Source of the DNA: JAQBVV01 sp965249205
Lineage (GTDB): Bacteria > Acidobacteriota > Vicinamibacteria > Vicinamibacterales > UBA2999
Assembly (NCBI GenBank): GCA_965249205.1
Contig: CBDFLL010000006.1
Coordinates: 1,054,001 to 1,118,000 of the forward strand
Length of the DNA stretch: 64,000 bases
Direction of reading: 5' to 3'
The position numbers and the translations under genes are program-made. The notes under the pieces are model-generated. The model was given only the letters and a program-made list of their open reading frames with translations, searched no databases and had not been told where the DNA came from. Below, piece by piece: positions 62,545 through 64,000 of the stretch (its first letter is position 1; every line of letters starts with the position of its first letter).

Positions 62545-63692
62545 CGAGTCGCCTCCTCACCGGCGACTGCCTCGACGTGCTCGCCACGCTCGAGTCCGCC
62601 AGCATCGACGCCTGCGCAACAGATCCACCCTACGGCATCGGGTTTCTGGGGCGTGAGTGGGACACGTTCGCCCCGTCGGTCGTCGCACAGCACCGCACGC
62701 ACATGGACACGAACGCCCTCACCCACCCGAACCCCAACATGGTCGGGCGCGGACACTGGTGTGGAGGGGCGGCGGTCGAGTATGACCGCTCAGCGGCGGC
62801 GAATCGACGGTTTCACGCGTGGACACACGCCTGGGCGTCTGCGGTCCTGCGCGTGCTCAAGCCTGGGGGGTACCTCTTGGTCTGCATGAGCCCCCGCACC
62901 GCGCATCGTGTGGTCCTGGGCGTTGAGGACGCGGGCTTTGAGATCCGGGACCAGCTCCTGTGGCTCCATGGCAAAGGGGTGCCGAAGTCGATGTGGCTGG
63001 ATGCGGACAAGACCGTCGGCACCGCGCTCAAGCCGATGTATGAACCGATCCTGCTGGCGCGCGCCCCGTGTCAGGGCACGACGCTCGCGTGTCACGCCGC
63101 GCACGGGACGAGTGGGCTGCATATTGACGACTGTCGTACCGAGGGGCACCGCTGGCCCCCCAACGTGGCCCTGGATGAAGACGTGGCCACCGACCTTGAC
63201 GTCCAGGTGGGCCATGCCGTCTCGCGTTTCTTCTACTGCCCCAAAACGTCAACGGCGGAACGCGAGGCCGGCTGCGACCACCTCCCGCTGAAAACCGCCG
63301 GCGAGCTGACAGGCGGGCGGAAGGCGGGCTCAGCGGGGCTGAACAACCCTCGCGCCGGAGCGGGTCGCACGTCCCAGGGGCGGCGCAACCATCATCCGAC
63401 CGTGAAGCCCGTGGCGCTCATGCGCTGGCTCGTGCGCCTCGTCACGCCGCCCGGTGGCCTCGTGCTCGACCCCTTTACTGGCTCGGGTACGACCGGGATC
63501 GCCTGCGTCCATGAGCAGATGCGTTTCCTCGGCATGGAGCGCGAGGCCGAGTACGTCCGGATCGCCGAGGCGCGGATCGGGGCGGCCATGGCGCAGTTCC
63601 AGACCGGCGGACCGCTCTTCGCGGCGCTCGACACGCCCGACACGCCCGGTGCACTCAGCCTCGTCCCAGCGGAGCCCACGCCATGCGCGTGA
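62541..63692 (+). CDS. Second DNA methyltransferase (N6-A/N4-C type)
   Basis: 383 residues. Motif IV DPPYGIGFLG near residue 30, HPTVKPVALMRWL and LDPFTGSGTTG near 320, again beta-class order, with a long target-recognition insertion between. Directly downstream of the first methylase. It may have a different recognition site. No cognate restriction enzyme is seen in the window. Confidence 0.92.
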   Translation: MTSRLLTGDCLDVLATLESASIDACATDPPYGIGFLGREWDTFAPSVVAQHRTHMDTNALTHPNPNMVGRGHWCGGAAVEYDRSAAANRRFHAWTHAWASAVLRVLKPGGYLLVCMSPRTAHRVVLGVEDAGFEIRDQLLWLHGKGVPKSMWLDADKTVGTALKPMYEPILLARAPCQGTTLACHAAHGTSGLHIDDCRTEGHRWPPNVALDEDVATDLDVQVGHAVSRFFYCPKTSTAEREAGCDHLPLKTAGELTGGRKAGSAGLNNPRAGAGRTSQGRRNHHPTVKPVALMRWLVRLVTPPGGLVLDPFTGSGTTGIACVHEQMRFLGMEREAEYVRIAEARIGAAMAQFQTGGPLFAALDTPDTPGALSLVPAEPTPCA

Positions 63693-63904
63693 CCCCGGCC
63701 AGCCACCGCCCCGAGGCCCTGCTGTACGGGACGCCCGTCACGCCGCCGGCCAGCACGGACAGCTGGTGGGTCGGGCACCCACGGGAAGGGTTTACGGCCG
63801 AGGCCCAGGCGCGGTCAGCGGCGATGTCGGCGCGGGATCGGGGGCCAGGTCGGCGTCCTGGCGGTCGGCGTGCCCCGGATACGCGCCTGGAGGTCGCGTG
63901 CTGA
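63683..63904 (+). CDS. Hypothetical phage protein
   Basis: 73 residues, overlapping the methylase end by 10 bases. STDSWWVGHPREGFTAEAQA is the most protein-like part; the rest is arginine and proline rich. Function unknown. Confidence 0.45.
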   Translation: MRVTPASHRPEALLYGTPVTPPASTDSWWVGHPREGFTAEAQARSAAMSARDRGPGRRPGGRRAPDTRLEVAC

Positions 63905-64000
63905 CGTCGCGCGGGCGGGTCCTCGCGTGTGTCGTGGGCGCCGTGTATATCGTCGGACTCTGGAGCATGGCGCTCACGCTGGTCTGGCTGGCGCTGACAC
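63898..64000 (+). CDS. Small membrane protein, cut by window edge
   Basis: GTG 63898 overlaps the preceding stop. The frame stays open to the edge and encodes RVLACVVGAVYIVGLWSMAL, a transmembrane segment. It could be a holin-like or other small phage membrane protein; too short to say. Confidence 0.5.
   Translation, partial: MLTSRGRVLACVVGAVYIVGLWSMALTLVWLALT

Larger units (their letters stand above)
49238..64000. mobile_element. Prophage (early region), integrated at tRNA-Glu, right end outside window
   Basis: An integrase next to the 3-prime end of tRNA-Glu opens a continuous phage-like block: integrase, cargo lipoproteins, CI-like repressor (minus), then more than 25 tightly packed plus-strand early genes for regulation, recombination, replication and DNA modification. 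Stop/start overlaps of 1-4 bases are the rule. No terminase, capsid or tail genes appear before the window ends, so completeness cannot be judged. Confidence 0.9.

Overview
The window is high-GC bacterial chromosome that ends inside an integrated phage-like element. Gene content suggests an Acidobacteriota (Vicinamibacteria-like) genome: an HprK-related kinase/PqqD/nucleotidyltransferase cluster, a DUF6152 plus DUF6644 pair, a lipoprotein with a c-type heme motif and beta-propeller-like repeats, a di-heme MauG-type peroxidase, and TonB-receptor genes. The taxonomy is inference; there is no rRNA in the window.

Layout. 0-5.2 kb: tail of a DegQ/HtrA protease, an inverted-repeat element, the minus-strand operon pqqD-like / hprK-like / nucleotidyltransferase, and a lipoprotein. 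5.2-15.4 kb: SelO, a 2OG-Fe(II) oxygenase, leucine synthesis (leuA, then leuC-leuD, with a LysR regulator between) and uvrA. 15.45-18.2 kb: a complete IS1-family element with 18-bp terminal inverted repeats, an 8-bp target duplication and four passenger genes, including a toxin/antitoxin-like pair. 18.4-36.5 kb: a mobile-element mosaic. Two IS5-type copies lie here, one splitting an outer-membrane-protein gene and one itself split by an IS481 element. The mosaic also holds a second IS481 element, IS3, DinB, recombinase and helicase-like remnants, a frameshifted serS and a tyrosine recombinase. Host genes persist inside it: tRNA-Thr(CGT), a helix-hairpin-helix protein, a CbiX-TonB-receptor fusion and a MauG-type peroxidase. 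36.5-49.1 kb: host genes again, namely an MFS transporter, a PaaK-like ligase, a thiol-redox and molybdoenzyme cluster, rhomboid protease, DUF1080 protein, a large heme-motif lipoprotein, DUF6152 and DUF6644. 49.16 kb: tRNA-Glu(TTC), followed by a lambdoid-type prophage. The prophage has an integrase, two lipoprotein cargo genes, a CI-like repressor divergent from a Cro-like gene, a CII-like protein, a recombination module (NinB, Sak4-like ATPase, PD-(D/E)XK exonuclease), a DnaB helicase, an HNH nuclease and two DNA methyltransferases. It runs off the right edge before any structural genes.

The most striking features are these. (1) A probable selenoprotein at 41687-42856: a redoxin whose in-frame TGA falls at the first cysteine position of a SADW(U)PFC motif, followed by a 7-bp stem-loop at the right distance for a bacterial SECIS. 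It is fused to a DsbD-alpha-like domain and lies directly downstream of dsbD. (2) The IS1-family element carrying a passenger operon. (3) A PqqD-like protein whose C-terminus carries a Tat-like signal and a six-cysteine knottin pattern. (4) A fusion of a CbiX-type chelatase with a TonB-dependent receptor. (5) Repeated remnants of the prophage repressor 3-prime end, each next to a different lipoprotein gene.
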